From NCBI GenBank assembly GCA_032433595.1, contig JASWJB010000057.1:107072-171071 (forward strand): a stretch of 64,000 bases of DNA. The letters are read 5' to 3'. The translations under genes and the position numbers were made by a program. The notes below the pieces were generated by a model that did not search any database, had not been told where the DNA came from, and was given only the letters and a program-made list of their open reading frames with translations. Within the stretch, counting starts at the first letter, position 1, and the number at the start of each line of letters is the position of its first letter. This document shows positions 12,646-24,587 of this stretch, piece after piece. This DNA comes from Conoideocrella luteorostrata (taxonomy: Eukaryota > Ascomycota > Sordariomycetes > Hypocreales > Clavicipitaceae).

Positions 12646-13142
12646 TCAGCAGGTAGTCGCTTGACCGTCTTCCTCAATGGCTTTGACATGCTCGTTCGCC
12701 TGGAGGGTTTGAACAGCATCCTTGTCGAATTGAACGCTGTTGAAGAAAATAATCTATTAGCTATCTTCCTATTCTCAAAAAAAAAAAAAAAAGGTCTTGC
12801 CGCAGCCAAAACGGAGGAGAGCACTTACGCAAAACCTTTGATCAAGCTGTACTCATGAGTGATCTTGCCGCCCTGCTCAACGGCGTGTTGCTTCGCACTG
12901 AGTTCGATGAAGTCAGTCGCGTGGCGGTTCACCCGTTTACGATTCCAGTAAAGCATCAACCTCGGGGAACGGTTGGTGCTTATTTATCTGTTGTGCGGGA
13001 TATACTCACGCCTTGACCGCGTCATCGGATGCATCATCCTTGAGGGTAACCTGTCATGACGGATACATCTGATAAATAACGCAGCTGAACACAGCGGCTC
13101 CTGCCCGTGGGTTTATAATTAACGTACAATATAGCTAGGCAT
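12646..13142 (-). CDS. pbi2: Proteinase B inhibitor-like protein (inhibitor I9 family)
   Basis: A small cytosolic/vacuolar inhibitor of subtilisin-type proteinase B; yeast Pbi2 (75 aa) also acts in vacuole fusion. Four exons (13128-13142, 13051 excluded so exon 2 is 13010-13050, 12829-12897, 12646-12736) join to 71 aa. The protein starts MPSYIVTLKDDAS, continues KQHAVEQGGKITHEYSL and ends in an ANEHVKAIEEDGQ tail. This is one complete I9 domain, with no protease attached, so it is a free inhibitor and not a subtilisin propeptide. Intron 3 contains a 16-base A run on the + strand (12777-12792). The frame of exon 1 stays open upstream to an ATG at 13514, with further ATGs at 13304 and 13301, so a longer form with a basic N-terminal extension is possible. 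Family call is firm; start and exact localisation are open. Confidence 0.88.
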
Positions 13143-15644
13143 GTTTGCTGGTGGTGATGTCGAGAATCGTGGAATAAAAGTATGGCTTCGGGAAACGTTG
13201 ATGTGAGATGGATTAGTAAAAGCAGTAGATGCGGAAACGAGTTGGCGACGACGACCAGGCGAGCTGGCTTTTAAGGTGTTGAGCAGCCGCAGATAGGTCA
13301 TCATATCCGTATGCCCACAAACCCGCAGAAAACTTGGCACTGTCCAATTGTGCTTAGCCGCAAGACCCTGTGGCAGATGTGGTAGACAGGCTACGTAGAC
13401 AGTTTGCAGGCAGAATGCTGGTAGTGCAGATGATGCGCATAGTGGTCCGGAATCCACAAAGCTGTCAGATAGTGACGTTTCTGGGTCCAGCCTTGACACA
13501 CAAACAGTATCCAAGCTGCCTCTTTCGGTCAGTCACGTAACCAACTATCACACATTGCATTTCGATGGTTTTGTAGGGTAGCAGGACAAGGCTCCCATTG
13601 GTAGCTTACAGTGGATAATGACGCAATCTACAGGAATGCGATCAAAACAAAGACGTGAGCATTTGAAATGAAATGTTTGACTGTCATGTTTTCATTCAAT
13701 CACAAACGGATGTCTCGCTTATTGTGTTCTGGATATTTTGTGATGCGGAACCTTTCCTAGTGCTATCTCCAGCTCCGCGACCTAAAAATTACCGCGGACG
13801 GAATGGAAAGACTAGAGCGCGATAAACCGAGACAAAGACTCGTACATGTGAAGCAGAGAAACTACAAAGGATCAACATCACTCTTTGTTTGGTAGTCAGC
13901 CAGAGGGTTGAAATACAAACTTGAGTGGCTACTAATCATGAGGATTGGTGACTCGACGCTTCGCTTGTAAGCCGCATTGTCCTCGAACACACACAGGGAA
14001 CGAAGATTTGATTGAACTATGGTCGCTTAGTTGTTTCTGGAGCTCAGGCTGCAAAATACATACAAGTGCACATAGTACTCGCATAATAACTGACTTACGC
14101 ATAGTTATAAATCGTGAAAAAGGAAAAGGAAATATGAAATAAAGAGAAATAGGACATGCTCCATTGGGCTATGAAAAGGACGCTTACACTGACCTTAAAC
14201 AATCGGGTATGAAGATACTTAAACATTAACAACTTCGTAGGGATGAGTGCGGAGTAACTACGGAGTAAGCCAATTGTGCATTGTATTGTCTGGTGCAACA
14301 AAAACAACCAGCTGGCCCTCATGCAGGTCTTACAACTTGGACTTGTTCCGTATACGAATACGAAAATGTATTTGGTTCATGGCAACGGGATCTGGTGGTA
14401 GATTCTTAGCGTAATTGCTTGGACTAGCCTCAATCAGCAGTCCAGTACACCCATCGCCCACTCTGAGTGGCGTGATGCACGCTATTTACTCCGTATTGTG
14501 CTCGGGGCTAGGCCCTGCCGACCGGCTGCCGGGCCTTTTCTCCCATTGGTATCAGTAGCATCGAAGGCGAGAGAAAATCATTTACTCCGGACTAACTAGT
14601 ACATGCAAAAGAGCGGGGAGTTACGTTAAGAATGCAGAGGCGGTCTGTCAGAAGAGGACGACGAGTTTTAGTACAGATTAAGGACAAGGGTAAGCGTCCA
14701 ATCAGTTCCTTAATAGGGTCAGGGGACCTCGTGGCTAAATTGGGAGACTGACGCCGATAAATCATATCGATGCAATACTTGGGCTCTTGAGGAACACCAA
14801 GCTTACGATACCGTTAGGTGACCCTTTGGCTGTCCTAGATGGGCTCTCCGAATAGCTGTTTCTGCCGGGACGTTCGAGCGCATGGGCTGACTAATTAGCT
14901 AGCAGGCCGGACTGAGTCGGTAATGATGCAGAATTGGCACGGCAAGACTGGCCCTCGTCGAGGTGACGCTCATCGTGGTTGCGCTCGAGCGAAAATTGAG
15001 GGTGGGATGGATGTATAGGAGATGGAAGCCACCATCGGAGACTAGTACGAAACGAGCATTCACCCATCTTGGGTTTGACCACCCACTCACACTCATTGCT
15101 AGCGGACCGCCAGGGGAGAGCGAACCATCTGCAAGTCGGTACATGCAAAAGGCACATCTTTTTTTTTCCCGTAGTTGTCCACATCGGTAGCCATTCGTTT
15201 TCCCTACTATGGAGTACTCCGTACAAAGAAGAATTGTAGTTAATGATTCCGTCCGTGTGCCGCACATACGTCTGCTTCCGTTCACTCTCATTGTAGCTGG
15301 TCGTAATATGACTCCCGCCATTTCCTCTGTGACATATTCACCAAGTTCCTCCTGTACGCACGCATTCTTCACATTCCCCCAGCCCTATTCTCGCAACATT
15401 CTCTCCGCCTTTTGGAGTAATTTCGTCACTGTTATTGTTGTCGTTGCCGAGAAGGGGGAAGCATCAATACAAACAGGACAGGAGGAAAAAAGGGACCAGG
15501 GTCCGCTTCCGCTAACCTAGTTCCTGGCATCTGTCTCAACTCGATAGCCCACCCAGATCATTTTCTAGCGATAACATCAAACTTTCTCCCTACGTCGAAA
15601 AGCCAGAGAGACGCGACTCGGGGCGTCTTCTGAATTTTCCCAGC
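13143..15644. other. Intergenic region between I9 inhibitor and ERG5
   Basis: No gene is supported in 2.5 kb. The right end of the inhibitor side is open in frame (13143-13514, possible N-terminal extension). Palindromic TACTCCGTA-type elements occur at 14251-14268 and 15211-15224. The last ~300 b are pyrimidine-rich on the + strand and are the likely ERG5 leader. Open frames at 14891-15520 overlap on both strands with no motif. Confidence 0.6.
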
Positions 15645-17605
15645 ATGGACGCGAACAGCTCATCGTCTACCTTCACTTCTATGCTGGCCAACTCCAAGTA
15701 TGGCGGCATCAACGTACCTCCCCAACTGGACATGGTCCTCGTGGCCGTTACCGCTGCAAGCCCCTGGACCATCCTCTTGACCTTTTTCGCCATGTGCGTG
15801 GTTTATGACCAGAGTATGTCCTTTGTTCACCATCTTGTCTTTGCAGACCGTTTGCTATGCACTGTGAATTGTGAAAAATAGTTAGATGTCACTGCTAATC
15901 ACTCTTCTTCTGCTGCATAGTTAGCTACATCATGAGCAAAGGCTCAATTGTTGGACCGGCTTGGAAAATGCCTTTTATTGGCCCTTTCCTCCAGTCCGTG
16001 AATCCTAAGTTCGAAGAATACTATGCCAAATGGGCCAGTGGTCCCCTCAGCTGTGTCTCCGTGTTCCATAAGTACGTTTGTGCTCAACCCAGGCAACGCC
16101 AAATCGCGGTATCGCCTCGGTGCTTTGTAACGGACAAAGCTAACACTCAATCAGATTTGTCGTCATTGCTTCAACCCGAGATATGGCACGAAAAGTTCTT
16201 AACTCCCCGATGTACGTCAAGCCATGCGTCGTCGATGTCGCTCACAAGTTGCTCGGTCACGACAATTGGGTGTTTCTGGATGGTAAGGCGCATGTCGACT
16301 TCCGCAAGGGCTTGAACGGTCTTTTCACCCGCAAGGCCTTGGAGTGCTATCTGCCTGGCCAAGAAGATGTCTACAAGAAGTACTTCGAGAAATTCCTCAG
16401 CGTTACTAGGGAGAATAACGGGAAGCCCGTTCCTTTCATGCCCGAGTTTCGTGAACTGATGTGCGCTGTGTCCTGTCGTACTTTTGTTGGACACTATATG
16501 TCTGATACAGCCGTTAAGAAGATTGCCGACGACTACTATCTCATCACTGCGGCTCTCGAGCTCGTCAATTTCCCCATCATCATCCCCTTCACCAAAACTT
16601 GGTATGGCAAGAAGGCCGCCGACATGGTTCTCGTTGAGTTCGCCAAGTGTGCTGCGAAGAGCAAGGTTCGTATGGCTGCAGGTGCCGAGGTGACTTGCAT
16701 CATGGATGGTTGGGTGCTTCAGATGATCCAGTCAGAGCGTTGGCGTGAGGCTGAGGCTAAGGGCGAGAACATGGAAAGCACGGAGAAGCCATCCCCTCTC
16801 CTCCGTATGTTCTCCGACTACGAGATCTCCCAGACAGTCTTCACCTTTCTTTTCGCTTCTCAGGACGCTACCAGCAGCGCTGCCACTTGGTTGTTCCAAG
16901 TGACTGCTCAGCGTCCTGACGTTCTCGATCGTGTTCGAGAGGAGAACATGAAGGTCCGCAATGGCGATCCTAATGCCGACCTGAATATGGATCAGCTTGA
17001 GTCTCTCACTTATACTCGCGCTGTTGTTCGAGAGCTACTCCGATACCGCCCGCCCGTGCTAATGGTTCCTTACCTGGTCAAGAAGCCTTTCCCAATTACT
17101 GATTCTTACACTATTCCCAAAGGTGAGTTTCGACGCGTGTGAGGGAAAATCCAGAGGTATATTACTGTTGTCAGACTGCTGAATTTTTTACAGGCTCCAT
17201 GGTTGTTCCCACTACCTACTTAGCCTTGCATGATCCTGAGGTGTACGAGAACCCGGACTATTTCGATCCTGAACGATACTACTCTGGAGATGCGGAGGTG
17301 AAAGGTGCCAAGAACTATCTTGTTTTTGGAACAGGGCCTCACTACTGCCTTGGTCAAGTCTACGCCCAGCTCAACCTTGCTTTGTTTGTCGGCAAGGCAG
17401 CCTGTCAGCTTAAGTGGTCTCATCATCCTACGCCTTTGTCTGAGGAGATCAAGGTGTTTGCCACAATCTTTCCCAAGGTAATACTATTTGACTTCGTACT
17501 TTGTGCCGCCATACCGTCGGGAGCATGGTTAATTTCATCGCAATTTCGGCGCTGACAATGACATAGGATGATTGCCCTCTCACCTTCGAGAAGCGTGAGT
17601 GGTAG
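15645..17605 (+). CDS. erg5: Sterol C-22 desaturase, cytochrome P450 CYP61
   Basis: Introduces the C22-23 double bond in the ergosterol side chain at the ER. Five exons (15645-15813, 15921-16071, 16155-17122, 17194-17477, 17567-17605) join to 536 aa, the usual ERG5 length. An N-terminal membrane anchor is visible ([19 protein letters not shown]). It is followed by CYP61-specific blocks: [39 protein letters not shown] and [20 protein letters not shown]. The I helix region is [15 protein letters not shown], the ExxR is in [11 protein letters not shown], and the haem-binding motif [10 protein letters not shown] places the thiolate at Cys481. These blocks separate it from CYP51/ERG11. The last exon encodes only [12 protein letters not shown]. 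Azole drugs act mainly on ERG11, not on this enzyme. Confidence 0.96.
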
Positions 17606-18429
17606 ACGAATTTGACTTCAACGAAAAACTAAAAAATGGTCGAGTATCAAGCGTGCATTGGTAGAGGCGGCGTTCCAATTCAAAGGCTATTCAGGGAGAT
17701 TAGCTACCTATGTCACGCGGTCGGAGAAAACACTCGATTTCTGTTGCGCTTGCTTTGGTCGATGAGCCGACGGCATGCACATAGATTAGTTGGGTTCATG
17801 GGCAGCTACTATGGTTTCAAGGGTCAGCCAGACCCAAAGGTTGGAATTGAGGGATAAATAATTGTAATAACTTCTCAAGTATTTGTATACATGCACTGGC
17901 GGTGCTCATGTGGTGTCTGGATAGCCGGTGAACTTATTAGTACACCAAAAGTATAGAAGGTTCTTGACCCTAGATAAGCTAATTGCGATTACAGAGATTA
18001 ATAATACCCTACTCTGGTAGAATTCTCCATTTGTCTTTTTTTTGCGTCTCGAAAAGTGTATGGTCATCAGTCATGCATATACATGTATGAAGTGGGTGCA
18101 GATCGGTTTGGCGTCGCTAGGTTGGACAGCCCAATAGACTTAGCGGCCCCAACGTGGACCGCCATAAAGTGATGAATTGGGTCGCAGCTGATTTCAAACG
18201 GATATCCGGTCATCAATTAGTCAAACTGACCAGTGTTGCCTTCATTCACCTCCAGTTGATCGCCAATAGGTATGAACCCCTACACATGTCATAGCACGCC
18301 ACTATTTACGTTTTAAAAAGCTTATTTTACTCCGCAGAATCATTTACTCGATGCTAGTAACTCCTCTGCGCGTGAAAGGTATCAAAAAACGTCCGAGTCA
18401 CCTTGTCCCACCAGCCAAGCTCCCCCATC
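17606..18429. other. Spacer between ERG5 and rhodanese gene
   Basis: ERG5 3' flank and rhodanese promoter. An open frame at 17636-17857 directly follows the ERG5 stop and carries no motif, so it is read as 3' UTR. Nothing else is recognised. Confidence 0.6.
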
Positions 18430-19192
18430 ATGACAGCTTCCCGAAGGCTCATCACGAGTGTAACGCCAGCGCTATTTCAGCCTATGACGACTCGCCCGAC
18501 CTCTACATTTATGTTTGCTTCCGCTGTAGCTGTGCATAGGTACATTCGCGCTTCTGGTCAAACCTCCCTAAAGGCAGGAGTAAGCTCCGTCGCTAGATGT
18601 GGGCAGCCTCTACAGAGACCGATTCCAGCCACGAGGCGGTGGTACTCTGCTGGGGATGAGACAGCGGTGCCGGGTAGCAAGATATGGTCGTTTGATGAGG
18701 TGAAGCAGTTGGTGGAAGCGGGCAAGAAATTATCACATAATGACGTCGTCATTGTTGGTACGTTTGAGGATTCTCAGCTCCCAGCTTCTCTATTTTGTTT
18801 TTTTACTACCTTTTGCCCATTTCTTAGTCTGTGCTCTTCCAAGGGGTTTCGTTTGACAGAATAAAAATTACTTAACTAACATGCGCATCTCGCTAGATGT
18901 TCGCGAACCAGTGGAGCTGCAATCCACTGGTAAGATCCCTGGCGCTGTCAATATCCCCATAACGTCGGCTGTGCAATCATTCCATATCCCTGAGGCGGAT
19001 TTCGAGGACATGTATGGCTTTGAGAGGCCTTCGCGAGATAGCACGCTCTTGCTGTACTGTAAAGCTGGGGTGAGGGCCAAGTCGGCGGCTGGGCTGGCAA
19101 AACATGCTGGGTGGCGCAGCGTGGGGGAGTATACGGGGAGTTGGTTGGATTGGGAGGCGAATGGGGGACCGATCGAGAGGGTGAAGCCGTGA
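18430..19192 (+). CDS. Single-domain rhodanese (thiosulfate sulfurtransferase), probably mitochondrial
   Basis: Transfers sulfane sulfur from thiosulfate or persulfides through a cysteine persulfide. Exons 18430-18757 and 18897-19192 join to 207 aa. Residues 1-80 are rich in Arg, Ser and Ala with few acids (MTASRRLITSVTP; later TRRWYSAGDE), as in a mitochondrial presequence. The rhodanese domain follows: IWSFDEVKQLVEAGKK, then VIVDVREPVEL split by the intron (G|AT), then GKIPGAVNIP, and the active-site loop LLLYCKAGVRAKSA with the predicted nucleophile Cys164. GWRSVGEYTGSWLDW closes the fold. It resembles yeast Rdl1/Rdl2 (Aim42). The donor substrate cannot be told from sequence. Confidence 0.9.
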
Positions 19193-19570
19193 GGAGAGTT
19201 TGACCAGAACTGAAACGGCGTGCGGTAACGAACGAAAGATCCTGCGTATAGAAGGAAAAGGAAAGGGAAAGACGGGGAAAAAGCTCATAGTAGAAGATGT
19301 CTTGGGACGTGATGGAGGAGATTGGTAAATTGTACAGACATTCAACGTAGTTCACAATTTTTGCAGCTTTAATGGAAAGCATGACAATTCGCGGTTCAGT
19401 ATTTGTATAAACTTGATCTGAACAAATTCTATTGTCTTTGCCACGTCCAAGAAACAGTTCGTAATGATCTGTCTGGGCTCTGGTCTGCTGTAAAAATACA
19501 CACCTCCCGGTATAACCGTGTCCTCCACGATATCGCTCCCGCTGGCGGAACATGCCGCACCCCTCCCTCT

Positions 19571-20740
19571 TCAAAACACGAAAGCTGGGTTATTACCGGC
19601 GGGTTTGTCATCACCACCAGCTGGTTTCTTCGCGACGGGGCTGTTGTGTGCAAAGAAAAGAATCTTAATCGTGATAGCCAAACCAGCATGTAGCACAAAA
19701 ACAATGATAAGGAGCACCTTGCTGACTTGACGATCCGTAGCGCTCAGCACAGGATACAAATTGCGCAAAAGAAAAGCGACTGACATGCCAAAGCCGACGG
19801 CGACAAATGTCCAGTTGAGAATCTCAATGGGTGACCAGCTGATAATGGCCACGGGGATCCAGATGAGATTTGAGTAGCCGTACAGCGCCCAACACTCGAG
19901 AAGATTGGCAGATTCGCTACCAAAGTAGCGAAGAGCGAGGAAAAGAGCTACAGGGATGAAAAGCGTATAACCGTAGATGAGACCGGCGGCGCCTGGGAAA
20001 TGCATAATAAAGTTAGAATCATGTTTGTTCTTGTATGAGCTGGCGTGTCATGTGCTTATGGTTGTCGCTCTGAATGCTGGGCGAAATAGGTAGAGTCCGT
20101 GGAGTATTTTCCCCAAAAAGAAGAAAAGAAGCGAAGCAGGGATTGCTGAACTTACCGCTCAAGAGTCTAAAGTCATACGCAAATTGTGCAGTTCCCCTCG
20201 TCGACAACCAGTCACTAATAGTACCACCCAAGAACAAAATCAAGATTACAGTCGTTGCGATCCAAAAGGGGCCGTAAAGGTCTGGATTTCCCTCAAGAAC
20301 ATCAAGGAAGTTCGCCCGTGGGAATAACGCCGCCCAGCAGCGCTGCAACACAGCTGACGTATCGACGTCGAAGAATTGAGAGTAGAAGGATATCGACCAC
20401 AGAAAGCGCTTCGATGAGGATGATGACGAGGCTGTTGCTGGCGGGGGGAGACCAGAGGGAGCGCTTTTGCGGCCGCCGTGGGATGTCTCGTTGAAGTTGG
20501 AGGTGTGGAATTCGAGATCTTCTTGGAGATCAGTGTGGCCGAGGTCACCCTGTGGTTTCATTATTATTGAGTTGCTTAGTTTGATCAAGTGGGAAGAAGT
20601 GAGTGTGGAGTTGAATAAAACAGCGAAATACCAGGGCAAGTCCTGTCGTTGTAGCTCCCGAACTCGTCAATAGAGGCCAGACAATTATCCCTTACCTCTT
20701 CGTCTACGTCCACCACGACGTCGTATCCTGACCCTGACAT
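19571..20740 (-). CDS. Yip1-domain Golgi membrane protein (YIPF1/YIPF2-like)
   Basis: Yip1 proteins are multi-pass membrane proteins that bind Rab GTPases and act in ER-Golgi and intra-Golgi transport. Exons 20696-20740, 20156-20549 and 19571-19992 join to 286 aa. An acidic, Ser-rich cytosolic N-terminus (residues ~1-85) leads to the Yip1 signature NPDLYGPFWIATTV. Five hydrophobic segments can be seen: ATTVILILFLGG, GLIYGYTLFIPVALFLAL, YGYSNLIWIPVAI, LNWTFVAVGFGMSVAFLL and VLLIIVFVLHAGLAI. The final ~25 residues are polar (KKPAGGDDKPAG). LYGPFW and YGYS are the conserved marks of the YIPF1/2 branch, but the exact yeast counterpart is not certain. It converges with the rhodanese gene. Confidence 0.88.
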
Positions 20741-21562
20741 GATGGCAGCACTCTATATTCGGCCAACGTTTGTTGTTCTGAGATTGCTCTGTGAAAGGCC
20801 CAGTTGCATCCCGATTCCGATGGCAAAATCCGTAAAGTATTGTAATCTTAGAACCGACTAGCCAATGTCTGCAGTGGCAAGGCTGCTAACGTCGTCGGGA
20901 TGCCGTTGTAAGTTGCTACCAGGCTCCGGCCACATGTGCAGCTGTCGTCAGCCAACAAAGGGTCGGCTCTCCTGGAGCTGTGCACTGGCCACCGGGAGGC
21001 TGGTGGCTGTCTGCCCGGACTTCATCCGCCTCACCACTCTGTACTCCGTATAAGCCACATATAACCGACCCACGGCACAGACCCGCGTGCAGGTGAAAGA
21101 ACGTAGCAGGGTTTTGGTTGGTCGCAAGCTCTTTGCGGCTGACTACAATTTGAGAGCCTGCGACATTGGAATAGTGGATTGGAATGGTACATTGAAATGG
21201 TTTCTTTAAAATCATAGTCACGTATACTTACAGAGTGAGGGGTATACCGGTAATCGCGTATATCTTCATTCTGTGCATAACCTAATTGTTTCAACATGTT
21301 TTCCCTGTCTGTCATTTGCAACTTGCAAGCTTGATATGGCCCATCTTATTCACTTTTCACCAGTTTCCTCGGCCGTTTGTATAACAGAACATAGCAGCCC
21401 CTTGGATGCAGACCTTGTTCATGGGCATCATCGAAATTGTATTGCCTGATTTGCATATGCTAATATAAAAACAAAGCCAGGCTCGTCAACCGTGAAGCAC
21501 CTTTGTCCTTGCCATGCCCAGAATGCCAAAAATCCAGACGCCGCATATATGGGTGAAACTCT
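20741..21562. other. Spacer between Yip gene promoter and ubiquitin-L40 3' end
   Basis: No gene is recognised. One TACTCCGTA element lies at 21041-21050. Short overlapping open frames occur on both strands without motifs. Confidence 0.6.
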
Positions 21563-22275
<713 letters not shown>

Positions 22276-22765
22276 CTTGACTGATTTTTGTGACACTGGC
22301 GATGAAGAAGTTTCTCACAGCCGAACAAGTCTGCGCGCAAAGTTGGTGGGGCTCGAAGTCAAGCACCGGAAAACCCTAGGTCATATGTCTGGTCACGTGC
22401 GTCGATCCACCCTAAGTGCGAAATGGATCTGTCTGTCTACGCCAATGGATGAAGCCGAGTCCTTGGGCTTATTAGAAGGCAGTTGCAAGATGACTTTACA
22501 CGCACAGGTTGGATACTCATTAACTCCGACTTGCACTTTACGTACAATCCAATTGCGGGCGAGGCAGTGGTAGTAATTGCAATAAATTATTTGTGGTCGG
22601 AACGACTGCTAACCTTTCTATTGCTACTTGTACATCAAGAGGCGTATTAATTGATTATGCATGCTTATTGTATTATGCGAAATGCGGCACTTCCCTCTAC
22701 ACCTCTTTGTATACGCGAAATCATTTCTGCGGACTGGTGTACTCTTTATATTGAGAAAACTTTAC
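22276..22765. other. Spacer between ubiquitin-L40 promoter and RRN7-like 3' end
   Basis: Contains the ubiquitin-L40 5' leader and promoter (near 22276-22400) and the 3' flank of the RRN7-like gene. No coding signal of its own. Confidence 0.6.
22371..22399. promoter_or_regulatory. Tbf1-like and Cbf1-like boxes in ubiquitin-L40 promoter
   Basis: AAACCCTA (reverse TAGGGTTT, a telomere-repeat/Tbf1-type box) at 22371-22378 and a CACGTG E-box at 22394-22399 lie 96-125 b upstream of the first coding base. A Tbf1 plus Cbf1 combination is known to control ribosomal protein genes in several ascomycetes outside Saccharomyces. Function here is inferred from motif and position. Confidence 0.5.
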
Positions 22766-24587
22766 CTACGCGCGTAGCCGCTGTTCCAACTTATAAATGG
22801 CTTGAACCATCATATCAAGTGGTAGACCAGCCGTATCACCTGTGAAGAGTTAGCATAGGTGGAGGGGTCGGCGTCTTCTCCCAATTGTATAACTAACATG
22901 CGACCTTGTAAAATGTATGGGCCATGTCCGATAAGTCCTTGATCGTTCGAAACGATGGATATTTTGCCTCATGACGACCATCTGTGCTGCCATGGTTATA
23001 TGTAACAGCTTCAGCCAATATTGATTGGAGCCGCTCAACCTTTCGCTCTTCTGAGACCTCAGGAACGGGCTGCGGGGGCATAGGTTCTGGTTCAACTGGA
23101 AAGAACTGAGCGATGTCATCGTGACCTGAGTCCCTCTTAATATAGAATCATGATATTTAGAAGTAATGTTGGGAACTTACTAGGGGTGCTCATCGTCTGC
23201 CGGCCTAGACCTGCGATGAACGCATCAAATCCTTTGTCATCTAGGTTAACGATTTGGTCCATCGTGTACTCTTCAAATACAGGACGTTCTTCATTTGCAC
23301 TCCCCAGGTTTGAGTTACCATCAAGAAACCCTGCTTTCCATACTTGCCAGTTAATAGAAGGACGATACTCCAAAGTCAAAAGGACGCCATCGTTAGGATC
23401 AAATGGAAAGCACATTTTAGTCGCTACAACTAAGACAGCAACCAACTGTACTTCAGGGTGATGAAGAGGGGTAATTTTTGACTGTGACTCTGAACGAGGG
23501 AATTCATAGGAGATCTCCAACTCGGTTGCAAGTCTCTTTACCACACCGTATAATTCAACTCAAGTCTAGTCAGGTTCGGAACGCTTCTGATATCGAGGAG
23601 CGAACTTGGGTCTTACCTGGTAGTGCAAGCTCTTTCATATACTCCATCAGCATTGGGACATGGTTCAGCTTTGGTAGCTCTACATTGTAATTCAGTTTCC
23701 ACGAAAGAGTGGCATCCATCACGGTTCGGTACAAATCTTGTCCTCTTAAGCCCACAGTTGCCGGCAATTTTAGTACGTTCGCATACGATGAGGGCATTCG
23801 TTGCCGCATTTCGAGCGGCAAATCAAAGTACTAGACGTGCGTGCCGGTCAGAGTTTTAAAATTAAAGACATACAAGAGCAGACCAAACTTACTGCTCTCA
23901 AATATGGTAAATTGCCACTGCGTACCCAAGCTTGCAGGTCTGCTAGACGAGTGGGAATTTGTAGGAGTACGCATCCAATGTAGCAAAGTGCAATAGTTTC
24001 TGGCAACCTGGGCATTGGCCAGTTTGAACCACGTTCGGGATCCCAGCTTTGCGCCCTTGCCCTCGGCTTCCAAGAAGCATTTGTCTCGTCCGAAGCAGCA
24101 GGCTCTGAACTGAAGAATTCCGGTTTCTCATCTGTGGAACTGTTCTCGGGATATCCGCGGATACGATGATCCCAGAGACATCGCACAGTGATTTCTAGTT
24201 GTTCTGGATGACCCTTTTCTAGTATCAAGAAGGAGACTTGTCTGTGTAAAAGAAGCTGAATGGCTTCGAGGTACAAACTTTTGCCTTTTTGGCCGGTTAG
24301 TTGACGCTTTTCCGTCTTCCTGACTTCCTTCTTTCGCCTAGCCGTAGGCCCCATTTGGCCCGCGTCTTCTTCATCGCCAAGGACAAACTGAATAAAACCC
24401 TAGATGCCCAAGTCAGCACGATCTCACGTGTGCTGTTTGTCAAGGTGATGAAAGTTGCAGCTCTGACCTCAATTTGATGGCCCCTAGAGCAGAACCTCAG
24501 TCCATCCTGAAGATACCACCGCTGAACTCCGCACTCGGGACATCGTTCCCCTCGAGGCATTCTTTGATGTTCAGTTCGTTCCGCCAT
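22766..24587 (-). CDS. rrn7: RNA polymerase I core factor subunit Rrn7 (TAF1B-like)
   Basis: TFIIB-like subunit of the core factor that recruits Pol I to the rDNA promoter in the nucleolus. Six exons (24468-24587, 23893-24399, 23617-23830, 23181-23558, 22898-23125, 22766-22839) join to 506 aa. Exon 1 encodes exactly the zinc ribbon, CPECG with a distal RFCSRGHQIE. Exon 2 begins GFIQFV and contains KSLYLEAIQLLLHRQVSFLI, a cyclin-like helix region, then LPETIALCYIGCVLLQIPTRLADL. The later part (KLNHVPMLMEYMKELALP, VVKRLATELEI) is the second cyclin-like half. The last intron is uncertain: reading on gives a stop at 22893, while splicing at 22840-22897 adds 25 codons (DTAGLPLDMMVQAIYK...). I prefer the splice because its branch (TGCTAAC) and acceptor are good. 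Confidence 0.82.
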
